A stretch of 64,000 nt of DNA from Ligustrum vulgare (Eukaryota > Streptophyta > Magnoliopsida > Lamiales > Oleaceae), in NCBI GenBank assembly GCA_963555705.1, contig OY743172.1, forward strand, positions 19,033,446 to 19,097,445. Direction: 5' to 3'. Positions within the stretch are counted from its first letter, which is position 1; every line of letters begins with the position of its first letter. The notes below the pieces were generated by a model. The model saw only the letters and a list, made by a program, of their open reading frames with translations, did not search any database and had not been told where the DNA came from. Shown piece by piece: positions 33,015 through 44,377 of this stretch. The position numbers were made by a program, and so were the translations under genes.

Positions 33015-36000
33015 TTATTGAAAATAACGGCGAAGGTGGTCCGTATTCCAAGGATTACATAGAGGTACTCCAGACAAGTCCTCAATTATGTATGTTTCGG
33101 GTACCACCTCGGCAACGACCTTGTAAGGGCCTTCCCAGTTAGGACCCAGAGTCCCTACTCCTGGCTCCTGTGTTGAAGGAAGAACCTTTTTGAGGACCAA
33201 GTCCCCAATATTAAAGCGTCGGCTCTTCACCCTTTTGTTGTAGTATCGAGCCATCTTTTTCTGGTATTTGGCCATTACCTCTTGGGAATCATTCCGCTTT
33301 TCCATGAGGAAGTCTAAACCGGCCCTTTGCGCTTCCTCGTTCCTAACTTCATCATAATGAATTTGACGAAGCGTAGGGATTCCGATTTCGACAGGGCATA
33401 CCGCCTCAGCTCCGTAAGCCAGGGAGAAGGGTGTTTCACCAGTAGCGGTGTGCGAGGTGGTTCGAAGCGCCCATAACACTTGTGGTAGCTCGTCTACCCA
33501 CGCGCCCTTTCTGAATTCCAACTTCCTTTTCAGGGTATTTTTTATGGTCTTGTTTACCGCTTCGACCTACCCGTTGGCCTATGGGTGATGTGGAGATGAG
33601 AATAGCTTCCTGATTCCCAAATCGTCACACAACTCATCCACGCTTCTGTTTTTGAACTGTTTTTCATTGTCACTAACCAGCGAATGTGGTATTCCGAACC
33701 GGCATATGATATTTTTCCAAATGAACTTGGTGGTGTTGGCCTCGGTGATCCTCATCAAAGGTTCCGCTTCGACCCACTTGGTGAAGTAGTAAATTGCTAC
33801 TATCGCAAAGCAATTGTTACCAGCTCCTCTGGGCATAGGACCAATAATGTCAACCCCCCACATTACAAAGGGCCAAGGGCTAGTCACCACAGTTAACTCG
33901 TGATGCGGCTGATGTGGTATGGCCGCGTGTCTTTGGCATTTATCATATTTCCGCAAAAAGTCATGGGAATCTTTTTGCATTGTAGGCCAAAAATATCACT
34001 GTTTGAGGGCTTTCCGAGCTAACGATAAAGCCCCGGCATGGTTTCCGCAGATGCCCTCATGGATTTCTCTCATCACATACTGCCCTTCCTCTAGCCCCAC
34101 ACATCTCAGCAAAGGAGAGGTATAACTCCGCTTATAAAGTAAGTCGTCCAAGAGCACGAAGTTCGCAGAGTATTTCTGCAATTTCCGAGCTGCTTCGGGC
34201 TCGTTCGGAGCTGTCTGATGCTTTAAATAGGCGATTAGGGGGTTCATCCAGGATCCCTCTTCTTCAATCGCCAGGATCTCCGGTCCCGGCTCAATGGAAG
34301 AGGTCATCATGTGCTCTACAGGGATCAGATTGTGGAGCTCCGAATCGCTGCTGCTTGCTAGTTTGGCCAGAGCATCAACGTTGGAATTTTCTATTCTGGG
34401 GATGTGCTGTAACTCCATTTTTCCGAAGTGCATAGCTAAATCTTTTACCTTATTCAAGTAAGCGACCATAGAAGGTTCTTTGGTAGAAAATTTCCCATTG
34501 AATTGGCTTACAACAAGCTGCGAATCGCTGTTCGCCACCACGGACTTAATCTTCAACGCTTTTTCAAGTCTTAGCCCAGCTAATAACGCCTCGTATTCAG
34601 CAACATTGTTGGAGGCTTTGAATCCAAAGCGGATTGCACTGTGTAATTTAAACCCTTCTGGGCTTACTAGCAATATTCCTGCGCCGGATCGTCCATCAGC
34701 CGAGGACCCGTCAATGACCAATTTCCACTCCTGTCCATCATGTTCGCTGTCCTCGGTGCTATCTACCATTTCGACCTCAGGTGGATGGGTGAATTCGACT
34801 ACGAAGTCTGCCAACGCCTGACCCTTTACGGCAGTCCGAGGCGCATAATGCAGGTCAAACTGGCTGATTTCTATCGCCCATTTCAGTAACCTCCCAGAAA
34901 CGTCTGGTTTCTGCAACACTTGCCTCATGGGAAAATTGGTGAGTACTTGTATGGAGTGTGACTGAAAGTAGGGACGAAGCTTACGAGAGGCTGTGATCAA
35001 CGAGAGAGCAAGTTTTTCCATATCTGGGTAGCGCGTCTCGGCGTCCAGCATGGCTTTGCTTACATAATATACTGGCAACTGGTTCCCATCCTCCTCTCGG
35101 ATTAACACTGAGCTAACAGCCTCTTTGGATACAGCCAAATATAGGTAGAGAGGCTCGCCAGATTTTGGTTTTGATAGCAATGGGGGACGGCCTAAAGAAG
35201 CTTTCAGGTCGACAAACGCCTGCTCGCATTCTGGTGTCCATTGAAATCGCTTTCCTCCCTTCAGGACCTTGAAAAATGGCAAGCATTTGTCCGTGGATTT
35301 TGATACGAACCGGTTCAGGGCCGCAATTCTCCCCGTTAAGCTTTGCACTTCTTTTGGGTTTCGAGGCGACTGCATGTTTAGCAAAGCATTAATTTTGTCC
35401 GGATTGGCTTCGATTCCCCTCTTATTCACCATGAACTCGAGGAATTTCCCAGATGCTACCCCGAAAGCGCACTTCGCTGGGTTGAGTTTCATCCTATATT
35501 TTCTCAAAACATCAAATGCTTCTGACAAATGGTGGATATGATCCGCAGAGACCATGCTTTTGACTAGCATGTCATCAACATATACCTCCATAGTGTTCCC
35601 CAATTGTTTCGAGAACATGCGGTTTACCAGCCTCTGATAGGTAGCTCCCGCATTCTTCAAGCCAAATGGCATAGCTCGGTAGCAATAGAGTCCCCTATCT
35701 GTGATAAATGAAGTATGCTCTTCATCCGATTCGAACATGGGGATTTGATTGTACCCGGAATATGCATCCATGAAGCTTAGCAACTCGTGTCCTGCTGTGG
35801 AATCAACCAGATGATCGATCCGGGGCAATGGAAAGCTGTCTTTGGGACATGCCTGGTTTAAGTTGGAAAAATCAATGCATACCCTCAATTTCCCATTGTG
35901 TTTTGGTACTAAAACAGGATTTGATATCCACTTCGGATATCGGGACTCTCTTATGAAGCCATTTTTCAACAGCTTTGCGACCTCGTCTTTCAAGGCCTCA

Positions 36001-38705
36001 TACTTGTCCGAACTCATGGGCCTTCTTTTTTGCCTGTGCCCAGGACTTCGGGGATCTAGCTGGAGCCTGTGACAGGCCTCCTTAGGATCAATCCCAATCA
36101 TGTCTCCATGTTTCCATGCGAATACATCGAGGTTTTGAAGTAGGAAGTCTTTCAATTGACTCTTGTATTCTGTTGGCGAGTCCAGTCCGATCTGTAATTC
36201 TTTGATTTGATCAAGTGGGTCTACGCCGAAGCATTCCAACTTTTCGGTCGGGGTGGGGCAATTGTCACCTGCCATCCTGGGGTCTAGATCAGCTAAATCC
36301 TCTTCTAGGGTCATCGTGACATCCTTATCTTCAGATGGCCCTTCACCCAATCTTTCAGGGTCTGAGGCAGCCTCGGCCATAGCTACATCACTGATCATGT
36401 TAAGGCTTCGATCCTGAAACTTCCGGATCGCATTTGTGTAACAAGCCCGGGATTCTGTTTGGCTTCCCCTTACGGTTGCAATGCCATGATTCGTGGGGAA
36501 CTTCATGCAAATGTATTTGGTATGCGTTACAGCCCCCAAGTCAATAAGGCCAGGCCTTCCAATTGAACCATGGTAGGAGGAGATTTTGTCAACTACCAAA
36601 AATTCCATAGGAATTCTGGAGAGGGTCGGTGATTGCCCTACTTCAGTCATAAGTGTTATGGATCCTCTGGGGGTTATGCTGTCCCCCGTGAAATCGTATA
36701 TTGGATCAGGGACTGGAATGAGTGGGGTGCTGATCCCCATCTTATCAAAAGTTACCCCGTATATCACATTTACCGAGGCACCATCATCCACCATCATTCG
36801 TGATAGCCCATTCCGATCCACCACCACTCTGATAACCAATGCGTCGTTGTGTGGGAAGTGCACTCCAACGGCATCGTCTTGTGTGAATGTGATAGGTTCC
36901 GTCCGAGGAATCCCAACAGGATGGGAATGGATATGATAGTTCACGTTGGCGGGCTGCTTGGCCTCTCTTATATACCTCTTTCGGGAGTTGTTTGTGCTCC
37001 CACCTGGGTGGGGGCCTCCCAGTATTGTGTCGATTTCACGAATGGGGAGGTCGGCCACGGGCATAGGTGGTTCCCGTGTATCTTTAGCTTGTGCCGATGC
37101 AGTATCTTGACCCTTATTCCTGTCTCTTTGACGATTGTCAATCCTTTCTTTGGTTGAATTCTTCCACGGGGCTCTCCTATCAGCTCGGTTGAACTTCTGG
37201 CCACCAGATTTTTGAGTTCTCCCTGTGTCGGGGGGGAAGTCACCTCCCCTTCTCCCCTGCGCCTTTTGTTCAGCTAACATATGGATTTCCCTACAATCCT
37301 CTGTTGCGTGGCCATAATATTTGTGGTAGGCGCAGTAAGCCCCAATCATGGGCTGTTTCCTGCTTCGGCTGCTTTCCACTCTCCCTTGTGCCGTGGGAGG
37401 ATTTTGAGAAGGGGTGTTAGAGTGCAAGTGAGGGATAGCTTCCGTGATTTCTGCTGCAAAGCTAGATCCTGTCCCCGGGAATGGACGAGGAGCACCACCT
37501 CGGTTACTGCCGACCCTATCCTTGTTTCCACCCTTTTTGAGGTCCGTTTCATTGGAGTACCCAAGGTTGTATCTCCCTTGGGGGTGATTATCTCTGGCCC
37601 TAGCTATTTCCTCCGATACAATCTCTTCCTTCATCAGGTCTACCAGGGTGTTGTAATCCCTTGGTTTCCTGCTCCGAACATCCCTCCAAAACATGCTGGT
37701 CATATCTAGCCCTCCTTTTAAGGCGGAAAACATCTCCGCTTCTGTGATATTTTCGCAGATATGCATTTCTTCAGTAAATCTAGCTAGGTAACTTTTCAGA
37801 GATTCGTCCCTTCCTTGTCTCAGATCCTGAAGGCGTTGGAGGGGGAGTTGGCCAGGCCTCGAAGAAACAAAATCATTCTTAAAAGCAGTTTTCATATCCC
37901 TCCAACTGTGGATGCTACCCGGAGGGAGTTTTTTATACCATCGTATGGCACTCCCCTCAAGGGTTAAAGCGAAAGCTTTACATTTCAGTGTCGGGGTCGC
38001 CCCGGCTATTTCCATGCTGGCGCGGTAATTTAACAGGTGATCACCAGGGTCACCTTGGCCAGAGTATTTTGCTATTTCTGGCATCTCAAAGTCATGGGGA
38101 ACGGGGCATCTACGGAGGCCCTCTGTGAAGGGACTTACTTCCTCTTCGTCATCCAACTCGTATGACGGCAGCTCGATGTTCTCGTCGTGACCGGAATACT
38201 CCGGGTCACGGTATTGGCCATAGGGCGGCGGAGCGTGCTCCTTCCTTTGTGGTGGTGGAACGCGGCCGTAGTTTGGCCTTTCATGGCTCTGTGATTCATT
38301 ACGAGGATTAGTCCGAACTGCTTCGGATCTTCTTTCTTGCCTATTCCTAGGCTCATGTACTGATGTCATCCTTTCTCCCCCATACCTTGTTGGTCCCTGT
38401 ACATTTGATCCTGCGACAAGGCTTCTTCAGCGAGTCGCTCGCGCCTATTTCTAGGCTCTGCTGCATTATGCCGACCTGGGTCCGTTTGTCCCCGTCGTTG
38501 TCCCCTGAATAACCCTCCCATTCGGCTGAAAACACTTCCGGATTTTGCGGGAGAAGCCTCCCTGCGTCTAGCTGGGAGTGGGTTTTGTTCCCCATGCGTT
38601 TCATGTTCTGGGTCTCTCTCGTAGAAAGGCTCGGATTCCACTTCGGCGTATGCCTGCGGGTCCTGATAATAATAAGATACAGTGGCCACCTCGGATGGTG
38701 AATAA

Positions 38706-40537
38706 TAGGGGTGGACAAAATGTCCAGACCGATCCAAACCAAACCGGAACCAAACCAAACCGAGCGGTTTGGTTCGGTTTTATCAAAAAAAATTATTGGT
38801 TTGGTTCTTAATATGGAGAACCGGTCGGTTCCGGTTCCGGTTCTTATTCTAGAACCGAGAACCGGAACCGAGAACCGAAGCCCAAGTCAAATTTAAATTT
38901 TTTTTTTTTATAATTTTATTTTAATTAGTCTTAAAAGTTAAAAAAATGAAATAGTCTAAATTCCATTTACCATACCCATTACCCGCACAAGCCCAACCCA
39001 GGTTCCAAAACCAAAATCAGTAAACGCCATACCTGTGTCTCTCTCTACACTCAATTAACCCAATTAATTCTAACCTAATTGCTTCCAACAGACATCCATG
39101 GAAAACCGAAATCCTAAATTGCCTTTTGCTCCGCTCGTCGCCTCCTCGCATCCGAGCATCTCACCGGCGCACTCAACTCACCGCCTGCCGCCGTAGGTGA
39201 GCCGTGAGTTGGCTCCAGCAGTCGGCGGCAGTCCAGTCTCCGTCACTTCAGCCAACAAGCAGCATCGCACCGCAGCAGGTCAGCGTAAGTGCTGCAGTTC
39301 CAGTGTCGGAAGCTCCTCCTGTTGCAGTTGCTCCACTTCTCCAGATTTCAGTTCCTGAACTTCCGCCGGACATATTACATTCCAATAAATTGAATTGGCT
39401 CCTACTTGAAATCTGGCGATTTTGAACTTCGCGGCACTGTTCATACGCGAATTCAAATTCGCTCCTAGGCGTTCAATCTGTGGATTTTGACTCACAGCGC
39501 AGCTTTCATGTTTGTAAGCATCTGTGAGTGGTTTTCTCCCTAAAACCTATTGGGCTTTTGGGTCCCCATCATTTGCTTGCTTCATGGTTGTGTTGGACAT
39601 TCATCTTTTCGCCATTGACACTGTTCATTCGAGCTCCAGTGTGTTTTTGCTCAGCAAGAAGTGAAGTTTTGGTCTTCTCTTCACCTCTCTTGCTGGGAAT
39701 CGTCACCTCCAGGTTAGTTTGGCTAACTTGTGGCCTGGTCGGCCTTGTTTTAGTTTGCCTTGCCGGCATTTTATTGCTTTGGTGTGGAATTCTGTTTTTG
39801 GAGAGCTGTTGGGTGTTGTGACTATGTTGGTTCGGTGAAGGGGAGAGGTTTGTTTGGTTTCTCCAGAACACCTGAAAACCACGGAAATGTCTTCCATTTC
39901 GAAAAATGTTGTGTTGCAAGATGCATTGGAAAATATAGAACAAGGAATACTATTTTACATGTAATATAGTTTGTTTTGTTAATATAGAGAAACTTATAGA
40001 AGTATAGAACAAGGAATACGCAGCTACATGTAAACACAATGAGAGGAATATATGAGATAAATGGATCTTTCTGAGCACATTGCAATTCTAGTAGAGCTAA
40101 AATGGAAAATATGCTAGAAGCTTTAACACATAAAGATGACAAAAACCACAACTTTATTCCATATTAACTAACCCTTCGTTTGGTAAACTTGTTTATAAAC
40201 AAGAAGTCATTTCCCCAAGCCACTTAATTACATGCATTTTTTCAAACCACTTTTCAACCATATATTGTACCTTGAAAACAACAAATCCTTTGTTTATAAA
40301 CAAAAAACTTATGGATATGGTGTGGACGTATGGTGATGATAATTTACATTTATATTTGAAAATTTAAGTAATGTATTAGGAACCAAACCAAACCAAACCA
40401 GAACCGAGCGGTTTGGTTCCGGTTTGGTTCCATATCTTTATAAAAACCGATTGGTTCCATTGGTAAAAAAATCATCGGTTCATGGTTCGGTTTGGTTCCT
40501 ATAGAACCAGAACCAAACCGAACCATGTCCACCCCTA
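38706..40537. mobile_element. Non-autonomous hAT transposon in Tat gag
   Basis: The 12-bp terminal inverted repeats TAGGGGTGGACA / TGTCCACCCCTA are perfect, and GTGAATAA duplicates flank the element (38698-38705 and 40538-40545). The 8-bp duplication and these termini define a hAT element of 1832 bp. Subterminal regions are packed with AACCAAACC/GGTTTGGTTC motifs on both sides. No transposase frame is present. The interior near 39060-39500 is GC-richer and could be a residual 5' exon region or captured sequence. Removing it and one duplication restores the Tat gag frame at 38697. Confidence 0.93.
40170..40310. mobile_element. MITE inside the hAT element
   Basis: Bounded by 'cccttcgtttggtaaacttg' and 'ctttgtttataaacaaaaaact', with TTGTTTATAAACAA palindromes near both ends. 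It is the inverted counterpart of 7937-8090 and a nested third-level insertion, or an acquired part, of the hAT element. Confidence 0.5.
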
Positions 40538-40925
40538 GTGAATAATGTGGCTGTGAATATTGCTGAGGTATCACAGGTTCGTTCACAGCATACCCTCTGG
40601 CCATAAAGGCATTCATTGCAGTAGTCTGCTCTATTTGCTGCCTCTGGATCTCCAGCATTTGGGCCGCCATACGTGTCATGTCTCGCATCATGCGGCGATT
40701 TCGGTGCCGGCGAGGTGGATTAGGTTGTGCCACTTCCTCGTTGGCGTTTTCATGGATTTCTTGAGGAACTTCGTCCTCGCTGTGTCGGCCACTTCTTCCC
40801 CTACGGGGGTTAACATCACCGTCACTTTCATTCATGTTTCAGAAGAGTTTCTGGTCTTGGATTGCTTTTCAAGGATAGATAGACTTTTGTCTCGCTGTTT
40901 CAAGCCTTTTTAAAGGTTTTTAAAC

Positions 40926-41260
40926 TTATGTTTCAAAGTTCTTTACCTTTTGCAAGGGTGTTTAGACTTATGTTTCAAAGTTCTTTACCTTTTCCAAGGA
41001 TGTTTAGACTTATGTCTCAAAGTTCTTTACCTTTTTCAAGGTTATCCAGCTTATCTCTCAAAGCTCCTACCTTTTTCAAGGCCAACCAGCTTATCTTTCA
41101 AAGCTCCTACCTTTTTCAAGGCCAACCAGCTTGTCTTTCAAAGTTCCTACCTTTTTCAAGGCCAACCAGCTTATCTTTCAAAGCTCCTACCCTTTTCAAG
41201 GCCAACCAGCTTATCTTTCAAAGCTCCTACCTTTTTCAAGGCCAATCTTTCTATGCGGCG
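40926..41260 (-). repeat. Tandem array in Tat leader
   Basis: Five 40-bp units of 'aagctcctacctttttcaag' plus 'gccaaccagcttatctttca' fill 41061-41260. Three diverged 42-bp units precede them (from about 40926). The array lies between the PBS and the gag ATG, in the element's 5' untranslated leader. Confidence 0.92.
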
Positions 41261-41263
41261 CCA
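41255..41263 (-). other. Primer binding site of Tat element
   Basis: TGGCGCCGC on the minus strand, 3 nt after the 5' LTR. It matches the 3' end used by tRNA-Asp-primed elements for about nine bases, shorter than in the Athila-like element. Confidence 0.6.
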
Positions 41264-41266
41264 AAA

Positions 41267-41941
41267 TGTTGACCACAAAATCCGGATGGACCTTGGACCA
41301 ACACGTCTCAGCTCCTCCCTCTTGAACATGTGGATCTCCTGCGCACTGTGACAAACAATCAGTATGCAAAGGGGGCCGAGGTGGCTCCCGTTTGCACTCC
41401 GATGCCTAAGTCAGTACTCATTTTGGGCAAGTGTATATTGGGTGTGGGAAATATAAATGTGTAGAAGAGAGAAAAGGGAGTGAGAGAAGTATAGAGTTAA
41501 GAGTGAGAAATTGCTAACCAACCTCCTACTTAGAGACAATTGTGCTTCATTTATAGTGAAACTTCTTGTCTCGGATTGCGACACGTGGCATACTTTACAC
41601 TTGTCATCACCCTAGCTTAAGGATGTGACAATCTTACTTTTCAACCGTAATCATTGCTACATTTTGTAGGGGATGGGCGCCTGTCACATCTGGATAAAGG
41701 CAGTGTCCCATCACTGACTCCATCTCTATCTTCTGGTCAACGCCATACAACGCCCCGACTGAGTATAAAGCACATCGGCTGGGCGTTAACCAGGTCGGCT
41801 AAAAAGGTTTGCTTGACATACCACCTCGGCATTCATCCCAAGGTGATATTCTAGGCCTTAGCTGTGGGTCAAGGTCCATTGGGCCATTATTGGGCCTCCG
41901 CTGGTGGATCACAGTACCTTTCTTTGGGCCCGGATTCAACA
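41267..41941 (-). repeat. 5' LTR of Tat element
   Basis: 675 bp, TGTTGACC..GATTCAACA on the plus strand. TATA-like CTATAAATGA at about 41547-41556, minus strand. About 2.3% divergence from the 3' LTR, mostly transitions. Confidence 0.95.
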
Positions 41942-41946
41942 AGAAC

Positions 41947-44139
41947 AATTTGAATATAAATATTTTTCATGCGGCAATATTCTACATACAAACATGTCAA
42001 TAAGACGAAATAAAGATTAGCTTGTGAAACTTTATGATTTCTAAGAAGTGCGATATGTATATATACTCCAACAAAACGTATTTAGATATATGATTGTGAT
42101 TATATCACTAATTATGAATGACATGTGTTGCGACATTTTTTTACCGATTGATATAATACAAGATTTTTATGGGGTAATTAAACAATAACACGCTTGCAAC
42201 GTGATCAAACCTGAAGTGTAATTATGCCTGAAACATAATGACAATCGAGTCCAAAAACAAATATCTATTGAATTATTGAGATGATACCTTTGAGGCTAAA
42301 TACTCATGTTGAGTAAGGATATAGTTAAATGATAAGAGATTTAGCCTGTTGATAAAAATATAAAGAGATCTCAATATGTTATATCTATATTGAGATGAAA
42401 TGAAATCGATAAATAAGTCGACTACATATATAAACAACTCTCTTATGAAAATGAGGTTGATGAAATTATAATGCTTTGGCCAAATATTGGGATTATTGTT
42501 ATAGGACCTGAAGTCCAAATACTTAAATGTGTAAAGTCAATAGTTATTTGTACAAATGAAAACTATTACACAGTCGTAAAATACGACTCGTTGCGCGCGA
42601 AATTTTTCAAAGAATTGGCATGACATATGGTGGATGAGACTATAATCTAGATCACTAGTTTGAGCTCTTTGATATACCAATGAGTGAGATCAAAATGTGT
42701 GATCATCTCTGTACTTTGGGAGTATTCTTTGAAGTACCAGTTGATCGCTGTACGTTGGGATTTCAAGCAAAATGATTATAGATTATATGTCGAAATTGAT
42801 ATATATTTTAATGATTGGTTATACTCCTACAAATTAGAAATTGCAGTTTATAAGATGTAAGAACATACATGTATAATCATCGAAAGATTCATTATGCCCA
42901 GAGTAGTATCGTTATAGAATGAAATGTGATTCTTATGTATAAAATAAAATCACATAAAGAATGATACAAATAACTCCATAATATAATATGTTGAAAATGA
43001 AATTGGAGTGTACTATTATTATATTTGAATATTTGAGCATGCAATTGATTTTCAATATGAAAATTTATATTATCCACCGAAAATGAATATTTAATTATTC
43101 ACCAGAAGTGAATTCGAAGATGAATATTTAATTATTCACAAGAAGTGAATTCTAGATTTTGATAGTTTCATCAGAAGTAAATCAATTCTAGATTTGAGTA
43201 ATGCAATCGATCAATTAATGAAACATTGCTTGATATAGCATGTTCAGTACATCATAAATGAGCTATGACATTATAAATGAGTTATAAACTATTTATACAA
43301 AGCTCATCATAAATGATATGTTTGATGAAAGGATTTGAGATTGCATCAATATACTTGTGATATTCCCATGAGGTGAACAAATGTGTGCTACACTCCTTTT
43401 CCTTTAGCTGAGGTTTTGTCCCATAGGGTTTTCCTAGCGAGGTTTTTCATGAGGCAGCAATTATGGCGCATCAATGAGAATAATGTACTCTTTTTCCCTT
43501 CGCTATGGTTTTGTTCCACTGGGTTTTCCTGGTAAGGTTTTTGAGACATTATCACAGATATCTGCGAGTTATAATTCAACAACAAACTCTCTCTTTAAAT
43601 TGTGCTGGAATGATATCAACAAATGAAGAAAATCATAGATATCTTATGAAGAATGTTATGATATCGGCTATACACAAGGAGATTTTCATATATACATATT
43701 CCAGACGAAAGATGATATCATTATTCAAGAAGTTCATGAATACTCAATTTCACACTTCAGGGGGAGAATCACGCCGTACTCTTTTTCCTTTATCCAGGTT
43801 TTGTCTTAGTAGGTTTTCCTGACAAGGTTTTAACGAGGCAGTTGCTGTACTCTTTTTCCTTCGTTCAGATTTTACCCTATTGGGTTTTACCAACAATGTT
43901 TTAATGAGGCATCACTTCGGCACTTAAGCATTACAGCACTTCAGAACTTCAAGATTAAGTACACGATTTGTTCTACTAATCATTGATGTCATTTCGAACA
44001 TTAGACTCAATGATTCAAAATGACCAACATCAGGGGGAGCAGTTGTACTCTTTTTCCTTCGCTCAAGTTTTATCCCATCGGGTTTTTTAGCAATGTTTTA
44101 ACGAGGCAGTAATTGAGCAATAAGTCATTCAAGGGGAAG
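41947..44139 (+). other. Outer element, 3' internal region with repeated units
   Basis: No coding frame with family resemblance. From about 43390 to 44115 there are five diverged units of the form 'tactctttttcc(c)ttcg..ggttttgtccca..gggttttcct..aaggttttaacgaggca', the last ending 30 nt before the LTR. A polypurine AAGGGGAAG is at 44131-44139. The same units appear at 1-190 and 6535-6935, so several related elements are present. Confidence 0.65.
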
Positions 44140-44372
44140 TGTTGTAAATTATTAAAATTATTAAATACCTAACTTATTAGGTGTGAATGACTTATGACTA
44201 CACATTACCCCCTAGTGGTATATGAATTATTTCTATTTTATCCCTCTTTTCATTCTATAAATAGAGGATTTGTATTCTTCATTAAACACACTTGAATTGA
44301 ATGAGAAGAGTTTCTCTCATTTCTCTCTACCTCTCTATTCCCTCGTTCTTAAATTTTGGTAGTTTCACAACA
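44140..44372 (+). repeat. 3' LTR of outer element
   Basis: 233 bp, TGTTGTAAATT..GTTTCACAACA, with the TATA box CTATAAATAG at 44255-44264 and a CT-rich stretch 'tttctctcatttctctctac' downstream. Confidence 0.85.
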
Positions 44373-44377
44373 AAGTC

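Larger units (their letters stand above)
33015..40835 (-). pseudogene. Tat-type gag-pol, inactivated
   Basis: Gag starts at ATG 40835 (MNESDGDVNPRRGRSG), is split by the hAT element, resumes at 38697 and reaches a TGA at 38366-38368. The main frame begins with an ATG overlapping that stop (ATGA). In the 1457-aa frame 38369-33996: gag ~93-255; CAYHKYYGHATEDC ~346-359; protease MMVDDGASVNVI ~525-536; RT with VYVDDMLVKS ~929-938; a first, degenerate RNase H ~1075-1190; a second, archaeal-type RNase H with VIDGS, AEYEALLAG, NSDSQ and NVDALAKLA (~1218-1337). Integrase continues in the same frame to 33015 but is broken by TGA at 33996, TAG at 33579 and TAG 12 nt further on. The core motifs (VDIIGPMPRGAGNN, YFTKWVEAEPL, IVSDNEKQF-like) remain visible. 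Dual RNase H places it in the Tat lineage. Confidence 0.93.
15693..41941 (-). mobile_element. Tat-type Ty3/gypsy element with antisense gene
   Basis: The minus-strand element has its 5' LTR at 41267-41941 and its 3' LTR at 15693-16327 plus 28219-28247, split by the Athila insertion. AGAAC flanks both ends (15688-15692 and 41942-41946). Without the two nested insertions it is about 12.5 kb. Order from the 5' end on the minus strand: LTR, PBS TGGCGCCGC, tandem-repeat leader, gag-pol with two RNase H domains, spacer, a gene in the opposite orientation, 3' LTR. A second RNase H and an antisense ORF between pol and the 3' LTR are known Tat-lineage traits. About 15 substitutions separate the LTRs over 664 bp, plus one 11-bp indel. 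Confidence 0.93.
10001..44372 (+). mobile_element. Outermost Copia-type LTR element, host of the nest
   Basis: Its LTRs are 10001-10150 and 44140-44372. The left LTR is followed directly by a conserved PBS-like CGTTATCAGCACGAG, and the right LTR is preceded by the purine tract AAGGGGAAG. Flanks are AAGCC (9996-10000) and AAGTC (44373-44377), a 5-bp target duplication with one C-to-T change. Removing nested insertions leaves about 6 kb of internal sequence (10151-11016, 12681-15692, 41947-44139), a normal Copia size. No gag-pol can be read. Instead there are exon-like fragments, a LOG pseudogene and an unknown ORF. Classification as Copia rests on the LTR style and on the repeated 3' UTR units, not on protein. 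Confidence 0.7.

Noticed and set aside
40926..41260. Regularly spaced repeats reminiscent of a CRISPR array
   Set aside because: The units are directly adjacent with no unique spacers, in plant DNA inside a retrotransposon leader.
40928..41351. Frames with FKANQLIFQSSYLFQG-type repeats
   Set aside because: They only translate the 40-bp tandem array in the Tat leader and run into the LTR.
10001..44372. Possibility that the outer LTRs come from two separate insertions
   Set aside because: The left one is followed by a PBS, the right one preceded by a polypurine tract, and the flanks match at 4 of 5 bases. One element is the simpler reading, though not proven.
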